Origin: Aeromonas diversa CDC 2478-85
GTDB taxonomy: Bacteria; Pseudomonadota; Gammaproteobacteria; Enterobacterales; Aeromonadaceae
DNA length: 38,564 nucleotides
Direction of reading: 5' to 3'
NCBI RefSeq assembly: GCF_000819805.1
Contig: NZ_CDCE01000028.1
Coordinates: 1-38,564 of the forward strand
The position numbers and the translations under genes are program-made. The notes under the pieces are model-generated. The model was not told where the DNA came from. It saw only the letters and a program-made list of their open reading frames with translations, and did no database searches. Of this stretch, positions 25,264-36,131 are shown one piece after another. Position 1 is the first letter of the stretch. Each line of letters opens with the position of its first letter.

Positions 25264-26697
25264 TCAGGCCGGCAGATCCAGCCGGTTAATGCCCGCCATT
25301 TTCTCCATGACACGCACCACCTGGCAACTGTAACCGAACTCGTTGTCATACCAGACGTAGAGGACGCAGTGATCGCCTTCGGCGATGGTCGCCTGGGAGT
25401 CGACGATGCCGGCAAAACGAGACCCCACCATGTCGGAGGAGACCAGCTCGGTGCTGGCACTGAAGTCAATCTGGCGGTGCAGGGGCGAGCTCAGGGCCGC
25501 CTGTTGCAGGGTGGCGTTGAGGCGCTCGCGATCGACCTCCTGCTCCAGGCTCAGGTTGATGATGGCCATGGAGACGTTGGGGGTCGGCACCCGGATGGCA
25601 TTGCCGGTCAGCTTGCCCTGAAGCTCGGGCAGGGCCTTGGCCACCGCCTTGGCGGCGCCCGTGCTGGTGAGCACCATGTTGAGCGCGGCGCTGCGGCCGC
25701 GGCGCTCACCCTTGTGGTAGTTGTCGATCAGGTTCTGATCGTTGGTATAGGAATGGACCGTCTCCACGTGGCCGTGACGGATACCGAACCTGTCCTGAAT
25801 CACCTTGAGCACCGGGGTGATGGCGTTGGTGGTGCAGGAGGCGGCGGAGATGATGCGATCCCCCGGTACTATCGCCTCGTGGTTGACCCCGAACACCACG
25901 TTCTTCATCTCGCCCTTGCCGGGAGCCGTCAGCAGCACCTTGGCGGCACCGCGCGCCTTGAGGTGTTCGGACAGACCCGCCTCGTCACGCCAGGCGCCGG
26001 TGTTGTCGACGATGAGGGCGTTACGAATGCCGTAGGCGGTGTAGTCGATGTCGGCCGGACTGTTGGCGTAGATCACCTGGATCAGGGTGCCGTTGGCGAT
26101 GATGGCGCTACGCGCCGCGTCCACCTCGATGGAGCCGTTGAACGGACCGTGCACCGAGTCGCGGCGCAGCAGACTGGCGCGCTTGTCGAGATCCCCCTCG
26201 CGACCGCCACGCACCACGATGGCGCGCAGGCGCAGCGGATTGGCGGCACCGGTGCGCTCCAGCAGCAGGCGCGCCAGCAGGCGCCCGATGCGGCCAAAAC
26301 CGTAGAGCACCACGTCGGTCGGCTCGGGCAGGGGGGCGCCGGCCAGGGCCGGGGCCAGCTCGCGGCGCAGGAAGTCCTGCACCCCGGCGGCATCCTGCTG
26401 ATCGCGCCAGTAGGCGACCGCCAGCTTGCCCAGATCGATCTCTGCATTGCGCGGCCCCAGCTCGAACAGGGTCGCAAGCAGGGGGAAGCTTTGCTGGAGA
26501 GAGAGAGGCTGGCCTTCGTGGCGGCGGACGACCCGGTGGGCCTTGAGGATGTCGATGGTGGAGGCGTTGTGCAGGGGGCGTCCGTAGACGGTGATCTCGA
26601 TGCCCTGTTGGCGGTAGAGGCGGCCAATCAGGGGCTGCATGGCTTCGGCGAGCTCCTGGCTCTCCTGCCACGCCATCAGGTGATGCTCGTGGGTCAT
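25264..26697 (-). CDS. N-terminally extended glyceraldehyde-3-phosphate dehydrogenase-like protein
   Basis: GAPDH-family oxidoreductase of 477 residues, with about 125 extra N-terminal residues compared with GapA. The Rossmann motif VVLYGFGRIGRLLARLLL begins near residue 129. The catalytic Cys is 288 (AASCTTNAIT) and the active-site His is in [23 protein letters not shown] and YDNEFGYS are also typical. After the second beta strand the NAD-selecting NDL motif of GapA is replaced by AIVVRGGREGDLDKRASL, so the adenosine-ribose-binding Asp is missing, which fits NADP(H) preference and a gluconeogenic role (inference). Similar extended enzymes occur in Pseudomonas, Vibrio and Shewanella. It heads a two-gene unit with yeaC. 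Confidence 0.92.
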   Translation of the reverse strand: MTHEHHLMAWQESQELAEAMQPLIGRLYRQQGIEITVYGRPLHNASTIDILKAHRVVRRHEGQPLSLQQSFPLLATLFELGPRNAEIDLGKLAVAYWRDQQDAAGVQDFLRRELAPALAGAPLPEPTDVVLYGFGRIGRLLARLLLERTGAANPLRLRAIVVRGGREGDLDKRASLLRRDSVHGPFNGSIEVDAARSAIIANGTLIQVIYANSPADIDYTAYGIRNALIVDNTGAWRDEAGLSEHLKARGAAKVLLTAPGKGEMKNVVFGVNHEAIVPGDRIISAASCTTNAITPVLKVIQDRFGIRHGHVETVHSYTNDQNLIDNYHKGERRGRSAALNMVLTSTGAAKAVAKALPELQGKLTGNAIRVPTPNVSMAIINLSLEQEVDRERLNATLQQAALSSPLHRQIDFSASTELVSSDMVGSRFAGIVDSQATIAEGDHCVLYVWYDNEFGYSCQVVRVMEKMAGINRLDLPA

Positions 26698-26898
26698 GGG
26701 TAGGCAGATCCTTTTATTTCACGTAACCGTTTGTATTTATGTATTTTTACTTCTCTTCAGACCGGGATCACTGCACGCTGGTTATACTCGTTGTACCCTG
26801 CACCTCCAGACCTGAATACGGCGCGCGCATTGTAACCAAGATGCAAACGATTGCCAACAAAGGCGTTACCTGGCCTGTTGTTTTACCAAGTGGACCCC

Positions 26899-27702
26899 AT
26901 GGAAAGACTGAAACCCTATCTCCTCGCCCTCCCCCTGCTGCTACTGGCTGGCTGTGGGGAAGATGATCGACTGCACAAGATTTGTAGCAACCACCCCAAG
27001 CTGTGCGAGGATCTGACCGATGACGGCACCTGTCGCTATGACCGCACCAAGGTGATCCGGGCCCGCTACTATCTGGAGCAAACCGGGGGAGACAAGCAGA
27101 AATACGATCTGATGAAGGAGCTGGAGGTCTACCTGCGCTGCATCGAGCACTCCACCAACATAGAGTACAAGAACAACAAGGAGCGCAAGAGCCCCAAGGT
27201 CGAGGGGATGCTCACCGCCCACCAGCAACTGGCCCAGCTCGATCTCGAGACCCGCGACTCCGACAACCCCTGGCTGCTGCTGTGGCACTGGACCAACAAC
27301 ACCAACGACGTGGCCAGACGCAAGTTTCTCGCCCTCGAGGGCAACCCTGAGCTGGAGCACCCCGAGTTGCAGATAGCCCTCGCCGGCCTCTATGCCCGTA
27401 CCCATCCGGACAAGGCCATTGAGGTGATGGAGCACGCCCTGACCCTCTATCGGGAGGGGGACACGGTCAACGTCCGCCTGCTCACCTCCCTGAGTACCCT
27501 CTACATGGGGGAGAAGCGCTACGACATGGCCTATCTCTGGGGGCGGGTGAGTGAGTCTTTTCAGGGAGAACACGAGGTCAACACCCAGCGCCTCGCCATC
27601 TACTCCCCCCTCGGCAGGGAGGAGCTGGCCAAACTCGATGAGCGAGCGGTGCGGATCGTAGAGGCGCTCAGACTGGGAAAATACCGGCGTTCACTGGAAT
27701 AA
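26899..27702 (+). CDS. DUF2989 family lipoprotein
   Basis: Predicted lipoprotein of unknown function, 267 residues from the ATG at 26899. The longer open frame from 26851 adds residues before a good signal peptide. That signal peptide reads MERLKPYLLALPLLLLAGC, with lipobox LAGC and the lipidated Cys at 19. Position +2 is Gly, not Asp, which suggests outer-membrane sorting. The mature part has several cysteines (CSNHPKLCEDL, GTCRYDR, LRCIEH) and TPR-like helical stretches: LAGLYARTHPDKAIEVMEHALTL is a good repeat match, and LLTSLSTLYMGEKRYDMAYLWG is a second. The DUF2989 assignment is from memory of Vibrio/Shewanella homologues. It is divergent from the GAPDH-like gene; TATACT (26783-26788) may be its -10. 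Confidence 0.85.
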   Translation: MERLKPYLLALPLLLLAGCGEDDRLHKICSNHPKLCEDLTDDGTCRYDRTKVIRARYYLEQTGGDKQKYDLMKELEVYLRCIEHSTNIEYKNNKERKSPKVEGMLTAHQQLAQLDLETRDSDNPWLLLWHWTNNTNDVARRKFLALEGNPELEHPELQIALAGLYARTHPDKAIEVMEHALTLYREGDTVNVRLLTSLSTLYMGEKRYDMAYLWGRVSESFQGEHEVNTQRLAIYSPLGREELAKLDERAVRIVEALRLGKYRRSLE

Positions 27703-27705
27703 CGC

Positions 27706-27733
27706 GCGGGGCCTCATGGCCCCGCTCTCTTAT
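27706..27733 (+). terminator. Terminator of the DUF2989 gene
   Basis: GCGGGGCC and GGCCCCGC (8 bp) with a TCAT loop are followed by TCTCTTATTCTT. It reaches into the stop of the convergent msrB. Confidence 0.8.
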
Positions 27734-28116
27734 TCTTGGTCCCGAAAATCGAGACTCAGGCTGTTGACGCAGTAACGCTGCCCGGTCTCGGTGGGGCCGT
27801 CGTCGAAGACGTGGCCCAGATGCGAGCCACAGGCCTGACAGGTGATCTCTATCCGCTCCATGCCATGGGAGCTGTCCCGGGTATATGCCACTGTGCCCGG
27901 CAGTGCCTGATCAAACGAGGGCCAGCCACAACCGGAGTCGAACTTGGCACTGGCGTCAAACAGCATGGCCTTGCAGCAGGTACAGAGGTACTCCCCCGCC
28001 TTGCGGTTGTGTAGCAAGGCGCCGCTGTAGGGACGCTCTGTCCCCTTCTCCCAGCAGACGTGGAACTGTTCCGGCGTGAGCTGCTCACGCCATTGGGCGG
28101 GATCGTTCTTGTTCAT
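27730..28116 (-). CDS. msrB: Peptide-methionine (R)-S-oxide reductase
   Basis: Cytosolic repair enzyme reducing the R epimer of methionine sulfoxide in proteins; 128 residues. Zinc ligands are the CxxC pairs C45/C48 (LCTCCKA) and C93/C96 (TCQACGSH). The catalytic Cys is 116 in RYCVNS, and C63 in SGCGWPSF is a candidate resolving Cys. [10 protein letters not shown] is the substrate loop. In E. coli msrB lies beside gapA; here malQ-glgB-glgX sits between them. It follows glgX on the same strand after about 80 bases, which contain a 7-bp GC stem (28142-28148 with 28163-28169), so its transcription may be linked to or separate from the glycogen operon. Confidence 0.97.
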   Translation of the reverse strand: MNKNDPAQWREQLTPEQFHVCWEKGTERPYSGALLHNRKAGEYLCTCCKAMLFDASAKFDSGCGWPSFDQALPGTVAYTRDSSHGMERIEITCQACGSHLGHVFDDGPTETGQRYCVNSLSLDFRDQE

Positions 28117-28194
28117 GATTCGTTCTTATCGAGGTAGGGTTCCCGCCCAGCATACCCTCGCCGGGCGGGTGATGAACAGACAACAAACGCAGGG

Positions 28195-30279
28195 TTATTC
28201 CAGCACCATGGGGACCTGGGCGGCCCCGCTGACCCGCTTGCGCGCCAAGAGCTTGAGCGAGTGGCAACGGCCGACGGCCACCTGCCGCTTGATGTCGTCG
28301 GGCAGAAAGGGGAGCCCGTCATTGGTGGCGGTGTCGATCGTCTGTACCCACTCCATCCCGACCCCGGGTGAAGGCAGACGGAACTGGATGTCATAATCGC
28401 TGGCGTTGAACAGCACCAGCCAGCGCTCGCCTTCCCCTTCCATCAGTCCGATATCGAGCGCGAAGGCCTGGGCCATGGGCGCCGACCAATCCTGCTCGGT
28501 CAACACATGCCCATCGGGGTGAAACCAGCTCACCTGCTGGCAGGCCACCGTCTCTCCGTACCAGCTCTCCCCCTTCAGCCGCAGATCGCGAAACACCCGG
28601 GATCCGGCGCGCAAGGCCAACATCTGACGGGTGAAGGCAAGCAGCTTCTCATCATCGGGGGAGAGCTGCCAGTTGACCCAGCTGATTCGGTTATCCTGGC
28701 AATAGGCGTTGTTGTTGCCAAGCTGGCTGCGCCCCATCTCGTCCCCGGCGAGGAAGTGCGGTGTCCCCTGAGAGAGCAACAGGGTGGCGATGAGGTTGCG
28801 TTTCTGCTGCTGGCGCAGACTGTTGATCCTGGGATCCAGGGTCGGCCCCTCCACCCCGTGGTTACAGGAGAGGTTGTGACTGTGGCCATCCCGGTTCTCC
28901 TCCCCGTTCACCTGATTGTGGCGCTGGTTGTAGGAGACCAGATCGTCCAGGGTGAAGCCGTCGTGATAGCAGAGGAAGTTGATGCTGGTGTGGGGGGAGC
29001 GCCACCCCTTGGGGAAGAGATCGCGCGACCCGAGCAATCGGGTGGCAAAATCCCCCATACGCCCGGCATCGCCGCGCCAGAAGCCGCGCACCGTGTCCCG
29101 GTAGCGGTCATTGATCTCCAACCACTGGCTCGGAAACTGACCCAAACGATATCCAAACGGGCCAATATCCCAGGGTTCGGCGATCAGACGCACGCCACCC
29201 AGTACAGGGTCGGCCATGATCGCCTTGAAGAAGGCGCCCATGGGTTCGAACTCGTTGGCCTCGCGGGCCAAGGTCACCGCCAGATCGAAGCGGAAGCCGT
29301 CAACCCCCATCTCGGTCACCCAGTAACGCAGGGCGTCGAGCACCAGGCGCAGGGCGTTGGGATGATCCAGATTGAAGCTGTTGCCACAGCCGGTGACATT
29401 GAGGTGGCGCTGGTAGTCCGGGCCGTAGGGGCCCTGCTCGAAGGCATAGTAACCGGCGTTATCGAATCCCTTGAAGCTGAGCATGGGGCCATCGGCGCCC
29501 CCCTCGGCGGTGTGGTTGTAGACCACATCCAGGATCACCTCGATCCCGGCCCGGTGCAGCTCGCGCACCATGGTCTTGAACTCGGTGACCGCATCGCCGC
29601 AGCCATAACGCGGCTCGGGGGCAAAGAAGGCGATGGGGTTGTAGCCCCAGTAGTTGGTGAGTCCCAACTTCTCGAGGCGGGGCTCGGCCATGAAGGCGGC
29701 CACCGGCATCAGCTGCACCGCCGTCACGCCGAGTTCGGTCAGGTGATCGATCATCACCGGGTGGCACATCCCCAGATAGGTGCCGCGCAGCGCCTCGGGC
29801 ACGCCGGGGTGGAGCCGGGTCATCCCCTTGACGTGGGCCTCGTAGACGATCAACTCATCGGGAGCATGGGCTGGCTTCGCCACCCCCTGCCAGTCGAACT
29901 CGTCGGCCACCACCAGGGCGCAGGGCACCATGCCGGCGCTGTCACCGGCATACTTCTCGTCACGCCAGATGAGCGGCCGGGTAAGTGCACGGGCGTAAGG
30001 GTCGATGAGCAGCTTCTGCGGGTCGAACAGCAGACCTGGCTGCGGCTCGCCATGCACCCGGTAGCCGTAGCGCTGTCCGGGGTGGATCCCGGGCACATAG
30101 CCATAATGGTGCTGGCCCACGGTACGCGGCAGGGTCAACCGCGCTGTCTCGCGCTCCTGTTCGTCATACAGGCAGAGTTCAACCCGGCTGGCCCCGGAGG
30201 CCCAGACACCGAAGTGGCAGCCCTTGCTGTCGGGATGGGCCCCCAGTCGGGTGCCCGAGCCGCTTTCCATCACGAACAT
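28195..30279 (-). CDS. glgX: Glycogen debranching enzyme GlgX
   Basis: GH13 isoamylase-type enzyme removing short maltodextrin branches from glycogen; 694 residues from the ATG at 30279. I choose this start because AGGAG lies five bases upstream and the ATG overlaps the glgB stop (TGATG), a coupling signal. A longer frame from 30354 would lie inside glgB. The N-terminal CBM48-like domain shows CHFGVWASGASRVELCLYD. The GH13 barrel shows VILDVVYNHTAEG, DGFRFDLA (nucleophile Asp), LIAEPWD (acid/base Glu) and FLCYHDGFTLDD (third Asp). It is the third gene of the operon malQ-glgB-glgX. Confidence 0.95.
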   Translation of the reverse strand: MFVMESGSGTRLGAHPDSKGCHFGVWASGASRVELCLYDEQERETARLTLPRTVGQHHYGYVPGIHPGQRYGYRVHGEPQPGLLFDPQKLLIDPYARALTRPLIWRDEKYAGDSAGMVPCALVVADEFDWQGVAKPAHAPDELIVYEAHVKGMTRLHPGVPEALRGTYLGMCHPVMIDHLTELGVTAVQLMPVAAFMAEPRLEKLGLTNYWGYNPIAFFAPEPRYGCGDAVTEFKTMVRELHRAGIEVILDVVYNHTAEGGADGPMLSFKGFDNAGYYAFEQGPYGPDYQRHLNVTGCGNSFNLDHPNALRLVLDALRYWVTEMGVDGFRFDLAVTLAREANEFEPMGAFFKAIMADPVLGGVRLIAEPWDIGPFGYRLGQFPSQWLEINDRYRDTVRGFWRGDAGRMGDFATRLLGSRDLFPKGWRSPHTSINFLCYHDGFTLDDLVSYNQRHNQVNGEENRDGHSHNLSCNHGVEGPTLDPRINSLRQQQKRNLIATLLLSQGTPHFLAGDEMGRSQLGNNNAYCQDNRISWVNWQLSPDDEKLLAFTRQMLALRAGSRVFRDLRLKGESWYGETVACQQVSWFHPDGHVLTEQDWSAPMAQAFALDIGLMEGEGERWLVLFNASDYDIQFRLPSPGVGMEWVQTIDTATNDGLPFLPDDIKRQVAVGRCHSLKLLARKRVSGAAQVPMVLE

Positions 30280-32459
30280 CAAGACTCCTGTTTGAGGAAC
30301 AAGGTCGACAGGGGGGGCAGGTTCAGCACTATGGAGTGCGGCATGTCCTGCCATGGGGTGGGCTCCGCTTCGAAGCGCAGACCGCCCACATCATAGTTGC
30401 TGCCCCAGTAGTATTCACTGTCGGTGTTGAGCGCCACCACCCAGGTGCCGGCATGGGGCACCCCGAGCCGGTAAGCGCTGCGCGGAACCGGGGTGAAGCT
30501 GGACACCACCACGACCTCTTTGCCCTCGTCGGGGACGCGACGCAGCATGGCAAAGACGCTCTCGTCCGCATCCTGATGATCGATCCAGCGAAAGCCCCCC
30601 TGCTCGTAGTCACCCTGGTAGAGTGCCGGCTCCTGCCGGTAGAGGCGGTTGAGATCGCGGATCAGCGCCTGCTGCCCTGCATGCTTGGGATACTGCAGCA
30701 GATGCCAGGCCAGCTGGGCGTCGTGGTTCCACTCGTTACCCTGCGCCAGCTCGGTGCCCATGAAGTTGAGCTTCTTGCCCGGGTGACCATACATGTAACC
30801 CATGTAGGCCCGCAGGTTGGCCGCCTGTTGCCACTCATCGCCCGGCATCTTGTAGAGCATGGAGTGCTTGCCGTGGACCACCTCGTCGTGGGAGAGCGAC
30901 AGGATAAAGTTTTCGTCGTAGTGGTAGACCATGGAGAAGGTCATGTCGTTGTGGTGATAACGGCGATGGACCGGTGCCTTCTGCATGTAGGTCAGGGTAT
31001 CGTGCATCCACCCCATATTCCATTTGAAGCCAAACCCAAGGCCACCGAGGAAGGTGGGGCGCGAGACGCCGGCAAAGGCGGTCGACTCCTCGGCGATGGT
31101 CATGGCGTGCGGGTATTTGCCATAGACCTCCTCGTTGACCCACTTGAGCAGGCTGATCGCCTCATAGTTGTGGTTGCCACCGTCGACGTTGGGCACCCAC
31201 TCCCCTTCGTTGCGGGAGTAGTCGAGATAGAGCATGGAGGCGACCGCATCGACCCGCAGGCCATCGATATGGAACTTGTCGACCCAATAAAGGGCGCTCG
31301 CCACCAGGAACTGACGCACGGTATCGCGGCCAAAGTCGTAGATGTAAGAGTTCCAGTCCGGGTGCCAGCCACGGCGCGGGTCCTCGTACTCGTAGAGCGG
31401 CGTGCCGTCGAAGCGGGCCAGGCCATGGGCATCGGACGGGAAGTGGGCGGGTACCCAATCCAGAATCACGCCAATCCCGGCCTGGTGGCAGCTGTCGACG
31501 AAGAATTTAAAGTCATCGGCCGAGCCGTAACGGCTGGTGGGGGCGAACATGCCGGTCGGCTGATAACCCCAGGAGCCGGTGAAGGGGTGCTCGGAGACCG
31601 GCAGCAACTCGATGTGGGTGTAGCCCATCTCCCTGACGTAGTCGACCAGCTCCACCGCCAGCTCGCGCCAGCTCAGGCTGTCGCCGTTAGGGTGGCGCTT
31701 CCAGGAGCCGGCGTGCAGCTCGTAGATAGTGAGCGGCTGCTCACGCTTGTCGTTACGCTGGCTCGCTTGCCAGTCGGCATCCTGCCACTGGTATTGGCCG
31801 TGATCGTAAACCACGGAGGCGAACGAGGGGTACTGCTCACTGTAGAAGCCGACCGGATCGCTCTTGTGGGGCAGGCGGTGGCCGGCGGGATCCTTGATCT
31901 CGAACTTGTAACGATCGCCGGCCTTGAGATCGGGAATGAACAGCACCCAGTGACCGCACAGGGTGCGCTCCATCGGGTGACGACGACCGTCCCACAGGTT
32001 GAAGTCGCCGATGAGGCTGACCGAGGTGGCGCTGGGGGCATAGACCGCGAAGCGCACCCCCTCTACCTGCCGCTCGAAGTGAGTCACGCTGCGCAGTTGG
32101 GCACCCAGGGTGTGGTAGAGATGTTCGGGTGCCTGAGTCAGCTCGCTGATGCCGTCGAAGGCGGCGGCCTGGAATTGATAGGGGTCGAGTCGTTCGATGC
32201 TGCTGCCGTCCGGGTAGTGGATCTGGAGCAGATAAGGGAAGAAGTGCTTACGGCGGGTGAAAACAGTTTCAAAGTGGCCCGGTTTTTCGGGAGTCAGGGT
32301 CGCTATCCACTTGCCTGACTTGAGATCTTTGACCCTGACCTCGCTGGCATCGGGCAACCAGAGGGTCAATTTCAGACCGGCACCGTCTGGATTGGTGTGC
32401 AGGCCTAGACAGGAGAAGGGATGGGGACACGCGGCACTGGCCAGACGTTCAACAGGCAT
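30279..32459 (-). CDS. glgB: 1,4-alpha-glucan branching enzyme GlgB
   Basis: Forms alpha-1,6 branches in glycogen; 726 residues, the usual length for the enteric type with two N-terminal CBM48-like modules (about 20-110 and 125-215). GH13 motifs are [19 protein letters not shown] (nucleophile Asp), [10 protein letters not shown] (acid/base Glu) and [12 protein letters not shown] (third Asp). The [14 protein letters not shown] stretch is typical of branching enzymes. The start has AAGGA eight bases upstream. It follows malQ by about 80 bases, in which a 10-bp GC-rich hairpin lies, and overlaps glgX by one base. glgC, glgA and glgP are not in the window after glgX, unlike the E. coli glgBXCAP operon. 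Confidence 0.97.
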   Translation of the reverse strand: MPVERLASAACPHPFSCLGLHTNPDGAGLKLTLWLPDASEVRVKDLKSGKWIATLTPEKPGHFETVFTRRKHFFPYLLQIHYPDGSSIERLDPYQFQAAAFDGISELTQAPEHLYHTLGAQLRSVTHFERQVEGVRFAVYAPSATSVSLIGDFNLWDGRRHPMERTLCGHWVLFIPDLKAGDRYKFEIKDPAGHRLPHKSDPVGFYSEQYPSFASVVYDHGQYQWQDADWQASQRNDKREQPLTIYELHAGSWKRHPNGDSLSWRELAVELVDYVREMGYTHIELLPVSEHPFTGSWGYQPTGMFAPTSRYGSADDFKFFVDSCHQAGIGVILDWVPAHFPSDAHGLARFDGTPLYEYEDPRRGWHPDWNSYIYDFGRDTVRQFLVASALYWVDKFHIDGLRVDAVASMLYLDYSRNEGEWVPNVDGGNHNYEAISLLKWVNEEVYGKYPHAMTIAEESTAFAGVSRPTFLGGLGFGFKWNMGWMHDTLTYMQKAPVHRRYHHNDMTFSMVYHYDENFILSLSHDEVVHGKHSMLYKMPGDEWQQAANLRAYMGYMYGHPGKKLNFMGTELAQGNEWNHDAQLAWHLLQYPKHAGQQALIRDLNRLYRQEPALYQGDYEQGGFRWIDHQDADESVFAMLRRVPDEGKEVVVVSSFTPVPRSAYRLGVPHAGTWVVALNTDSEYYWGSNYDVGGLRFEAEPTPWQDMPHSIVLNLPPLSTLFLKQES

Positions 32460-32484
32460 CGAGATTTCCTTTCATGACGAAACA

Positions 32485-32510
32485 CCCGTCCCGGTAAGTG
32501 CCGGGACGGG
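32485..32510 (-). repeat. Intercistronic hairpin between malQ and glgB
   Basis: CCCGTCCCGG and CCGGGACGGG form a perfect 10-bp stem with a 6-base loop. No U tract follows on the minus strand (GTGTTTCG). It may stabilise the malQ mRNA end, attenuate glgB, or be a weak terminator that makes glgB-glgX sub-stoichiometric to malQ. Confidence 0.6.
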
Positions 32511-32538
32511 GTCAACTGCTTGACGATTACGAGGGGCC

Positions 32539-34728
32539 TCAACGACCCGCCTCATCACGGGCACGACTCATATGTTGAGCCAGTCCCTTGAGTGCCTCAT
32601 CGGCAAAGATATCCTCCAGGTCGCGGGAGAGCTTGCGGCGCCAGTTCGGGTATTCGCTGCTGGTGCCGGGCACGTTGACCGGCTTGTCCATCTCCAGCCA
32701 GTCCTCAAGCTGGGTGCTGAACAGGGCGCAGTTGCCGCGCGACATGTGGATCTGCATGCCATGGTTGAGCTCGGTGTTCATACCGACCCAATTGACATCC
32801 TTGCTGATGGAGTCAGAGATCACCCTATGACCATGGAGGCTGTCAAGGATCCGTTGCTTGGCCTCGTGGCGATCGGCGTAAAGACGGGCCAGTACCTGCT
32901 CGTCCGGATAGAGCCCGAGCTGTTTGCCCAGCGCCAGATCGTCGCAGTGCCAGAAGCCCTTGAGGGTCGGCATGTCGTGGGTGGTCAGGGCCGACATGGC
33001 CTGCTCGGCATAATGGGTCGGCGAGAGGAAACCACCGTCCGCCTTGGAGCGCTCGAAGAAGAACACCTTGTAGGAGTGGACGCCGTTCTCCTTGAGGGTG
33101 ACATCGATCCCCTCGGGCACGGTGCCGAGATCCTCACCGATGATGAGGCAGTGGTTGCGGTGGGATTCGAGGGCCAGGATGCCCAGCAGATCGTGCACCG
33201 GATAGTAGATGTAAGCGCCCTTGGCGGCAGACTCTCCGGGCGGCACCCACCACAGGCGCAGCAAGGCCATCACGTGGTCGATACGCAAGGCACCACAGGA
33301 GCGCATGTTGGAGCGGAACAGATCGATCATCGGCTGGTAGGCGGCGTCGAACAGCTTGCTCGGGTTCATGGGGGGCAGACCCCAGTTCTGACCCAGGGGG
33401 CCAAGGATATCGGGCGGCGCACCGACCGAGGCTTTCGGGCAATAGAGATCCCGGTTGGCCCAGATCTCGGTGGAGCCTTCGGAAACCCCCACGGCCAGAT
33501 CCCGGTAGATCCCCATCACCATGCCGGCACGCTTGGCACGCTGATCGGCGGCAGCCAGCTGCTCATCGGCGACGAATTGCAGATAGAGGTAGAAAGCCAC
33601 CTCCTGCTCGTGCGCGGCGATCCACTCGTCTACCTGCGGATTGTGGTAATCCTTCAGGGCGTCGGGCCATACCGGCCAGCCCCAGGCGTTCTCGCCCTGG
33701 GCATAGAGGTGGGCCTGGATCGCATCGAAGGCGGCCTGTTGGCGCAGGCTGTCACCACCGGCGGCGACGAAGGCATCGAGGGCGGCGCGGCGCTCCTCGC
33801 TCAGGGTGGCCTGTGCGAACACCTTCTGCAGCATGGCCATCTTGGTGGCGATGACCGCGGTGTAATCCACATACTCCTTGGCCCGCAGCTCGGCCAGCTT
33901 CTGCTGGAAGGCGGCAGTGGCCACCTCGGCCTTGAGGGCGGCGTTAGCCTGGAATTCGGGCAGCGCCTCCACGTCGATATAGGCGAGGTTCAGCCAGCGA
34001 CGGGACGACGGGCTGTAGGGGCTGGCACTCTCCGGATTGGACGGGTAGAGAGCGTGGATCGGGTTGAGACCGACGAAGTGCGCGCCCCAGAGGGCAGCCT
34101 TCTCGACCAGTTGTCCCAGATCGCTGAAGTCGCCGATGCCCCAGTTATGACGGCTGCGCAGGCAATAGAGCTGTACGCTCGGGCCCCACACCTTGCGACC
34201 GTTGGCGATGGCGGCCTGCTTGTAACAGGCTTTCGGCGCCACGATGAGGCGCATCTGGCCGAGCGGCTCGTCGTTGCCCTCTTCCCCCAGGGTCAGCTGG
34301 TGATACCCCATAGCGGGCTCGACGGGCAGAGTGACGCGATAGGCCTGACACTCCATCTCACCAAACTGGGCCACGCCGACGAGCTCGCCGTCGATGGGGG
34401 TCAGGTGACCGGCCAGCGCCTCTCCCTCTTCGAGGGTAAGGGTCCAGGTGAGGGCATCATTCACATATTCGATAGGCAGGCGTACTTCCAGGGCGATGGG
34501 CTCGCCGGTACGCACCACCATGACGGGATCCAGGGGACGCAGCCATTGCAGCTTGTGCTCTTCCTCCAGTTGGGCGGTCAACGCGGCGTCATCGTCGACG
34601 CGATAGCCCATGGCACCCAGCATGGCTGCCTTACTCTCTTCCGATACCAGGGCCGGATTGCCCCAGGCATCGACGTATTCGCTGGCGATGCCTTTGGCGG
34701 CGGCCAGCTGTTCGATCAGGGTGGTCAT
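32539..34728 (-). CDS. malQ: 4-alpha-glucanotransferase (amylomaltase)
   Basis: GH77 enzyme that disproportionates maltodextrins, releasing glucose; 729 residues, the long enteric type with an extra N-terminal domain (about 1-140). Catalytic-domain signatures are RSRHNWGIGDFSDL, GLNPIHALYPSNPESASPYSPSSR, GALRIDHVMALLRLWW (nucleophile Asp), IIGEDLGTVPEG (acid/base Glu) and LTTHDMPTLKGFW (third Asp). The promoter is not clear: ATGACA and TACAGA on the minus strand at 17-base spacing (about 34757-34785) are a weak candidate, and no good MalT box is seen. Leading a unit with glgB and glgX rather than malP ties maltodextrin recycling to glycogen branching and debranching. Confidence 0.96.
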   Translation of the reverse strand: MTTLIEQLAAAKGIASEYVDAWGNPALVSEESKAAMLGAMGYRVDDDAALTAQLEEEHKLQWLRPLDPVMVVRTGEPIALEVRLPIEYVNDALTWTLTLEEGEALAGHLTPIDGELVGVAQFGEMECQAYRVTLPVEPAMGYHQLTLGEEGNDEPLGQMRLIVAPKACYKQAAIANGRKVWGPSVQLYCLRSRHNWGIGDFSDLGQLVEKAALWGAHFVGLNPIHALYPSNPESASPYSPSSRRWLNLAYIDVEALPEFQANAALKAEVATAAFQQKLAELRAKEYVDYTAVIATKMAMLQKVFAQATLSEERRAALDAFVAAGGDSLRQQAAFDAIQAHLYAQGENAWGWPVWPDALKDYHNPQVDEWIAAHEQEVAFYLYLQFVADEQLAAADQRAKRAGMVMGIYRDLAVGVSEGSTEIWANRDLYCPKASVGAPPDILGPLGQNWGLPPMNPSKLFDAAYQPMIDLFRSNMRSCGALRIDHVMALLRLWWVPPGESAAKGAYIYYPVHDLLGILALESHRNHCLIIGEDLGTVPEGIDVTLKENGVHSYKVFFFERSKADGGFLSPTHYAEQAMSALTTHDMPTLKGFWHCDDLALGKQLGLYPDEQVLARLYADRHEAKQRILDSLHGHRVISDSISKDVNWVGMNTELNHGMQIHMSRGNCALFSTQLEDWLEMDKPVNVPGTSSEYPNWRRKLSRDLEDIFADEALKGLAQHMSRARDEAGR

Positions 34729-36047
<1,319 letters not shown>

Positions 36048-36073
36048 TTGGAGCTGTAACACGCTATAAAGAG

Positions 36074-36097
36074 AGGCGGCCACTGGCCGCCTTTTTT
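36074..36097 (+). terminator. gapA terminator
   Basis: AGGCGGCC and GGCCGCCT (8 bp) around a 3-base loop are followed by a T6 run. Confidence 0.95.
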
Positions 36098-36131
36098 ATT
36101 ACCCGCGACAGCCAAATAAGAAGGAGCCCTC

